Source: Actinomyces qiguomingii (GTDB taxonomy: Bacteria; Actinomycetota; Actinomycetes; Actinomycetales; Actinomycetaceae). Taken from it: a DNA stretch of 64,000 bases. Numbering within the stretch: the first letter of the stretch is position 1; every line of letters begins with the position of its first letter. The stretch covers positions 2,852,001 through 2,916,000 of the forward strand of contig NZ_CP025228.1 of the NCBI RefSeq assembly GCF_004102025.1. The letters run 5' to 3'. A program made the position numbers and the translations under genes. Below the pieces are notes generated by a model. That model had not been told where the DNA came from. It was given only the letters and a program-made list of their open reading frames with translations, and did no database searches. Below, piece after piece: positions 63,880-64,000 of this stretch.

Positions 63880-64000
63880 TCACTCTTGCCCGAACCAGTC
63901 CTCTAAGCCGTCTGGAGCTCCGGCCCAGGCCAGCGCCTCCCCCATTTCGTCCGGCCGCAGCAGAATCCGATGAAAGGCATCGGCCACCCGAGCGCACTGC
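63880..64000 (-). CDS. 3' end of an unidentified minus-strand gene
   Basis: The last 39 codons of a frame that runs off the window, ending with TGA at 63882-63880. The visible peptide contains RVADAFHRILLRPDEMGEAL and ends GLEDWFGQE. Its codon use and amphipathic composition look like genuine coding sequence, unlike the competing frame that continues into the array. Family not recognised. Confidence 0.6.
   Translation of the reverse strand, partial: QCARVADAFHRILLRPDEMGEALAWAGAPDGLEDWFGQE

Noticed and set aside
54661..63997. Many overlapping minus-strand open frames across the array with endless GSSPLARGR, RIIPARAGST and DHPRSRGVD segments.
   Set aside because: They are translations of the CRISPR repeat in three frames. 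The 61-bp period and lack of stop codons in the repeat create false proteins; none has a coding signal.
1..64000. tRNA, rRNA, prophage genes or restriction-modification genes.
   Set aside because: Intergenic gaps were read for cloverleaf or rRNA-like sequence and genes checked for phage or RM motifs; none was found.

Overview
The window is a 64 kb piece of a high-GC actinobacterial chromosome. I favour Actinomyces or a close relative in Actinomycetaceae. The evidence is a DUF3117 mini-protein, an actinobacterial Mrp without the CxxC pair, GTG starts, many start codons sitting 6 nt behind a -10 hexamer (leaderless style), and the overall gene mix. No rRNA, tRNA or transposase gene was seen.

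Bases 1-24000 are mostly housekeeping: the end of a DEAD-box RNA helicase, a MarC-type membrane protein, a PHP phosphoesterase, a Gfo/Idh/MocA oxidoreductase, aminopeptidase P, a CDF metal exporter, a soluble MgtE-like CBS protein with a DUF1003 partner, Mrp, TatB, an O-methyltransferase, a LOG-family protein and a phosphohexomutase. A four-gene metal ABC importer (16618-20418) has a perfect 20-bp palindrome inside its promoter. Next to it is a LacI regulator divergent from an MFS transporter plus metallo-hydrolase pair.

Bases 23813-32541 form one minus-strand nucleoside uptake and salvage operon: BMP lipoprotein, ABC ATPase, two permeases, cdd, deoA, a C39-peptidase-like protein of unknown role, and deoC. 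Nucleosides are imported, cytidine is deaminated, the base is split off by phosphorolysis, and deoxyribose-phosphate is cleaved by DeoC. Bases 32791-40886 hold manC, a 2H phosphoesterase, galK, a MacAB-like efflux set, an acylphosphatase and exonuclease III. At 41.0-42.8 kb an AbiEi/DUF559-like gene lies between two 136-bp direct repeats rich in short inverted repeats. Then come glyA-folD behind a ZTP (pfl) riboswitch.

Bases 45343-63818 are a complete type I-E CRISPR-Cas locus: cas3, cse1, cse2, cas7e, cas5e, cas6e, cas1, cas2, then a very long array. By manual tracking it has 152 repeats of 28 bp and 151 spacers, starting 56 bp after cas2 and ending in a decayed repeat. Several non-adjacent spacer pairs differ by a few bases yet encode the same peptide, so homologous phage sites were sampled repeatedly. 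Others encode recognisable ParA-like and RusA-like peptides. The last 121 bases hold the 3' end of an unidentified minus-strand gene.
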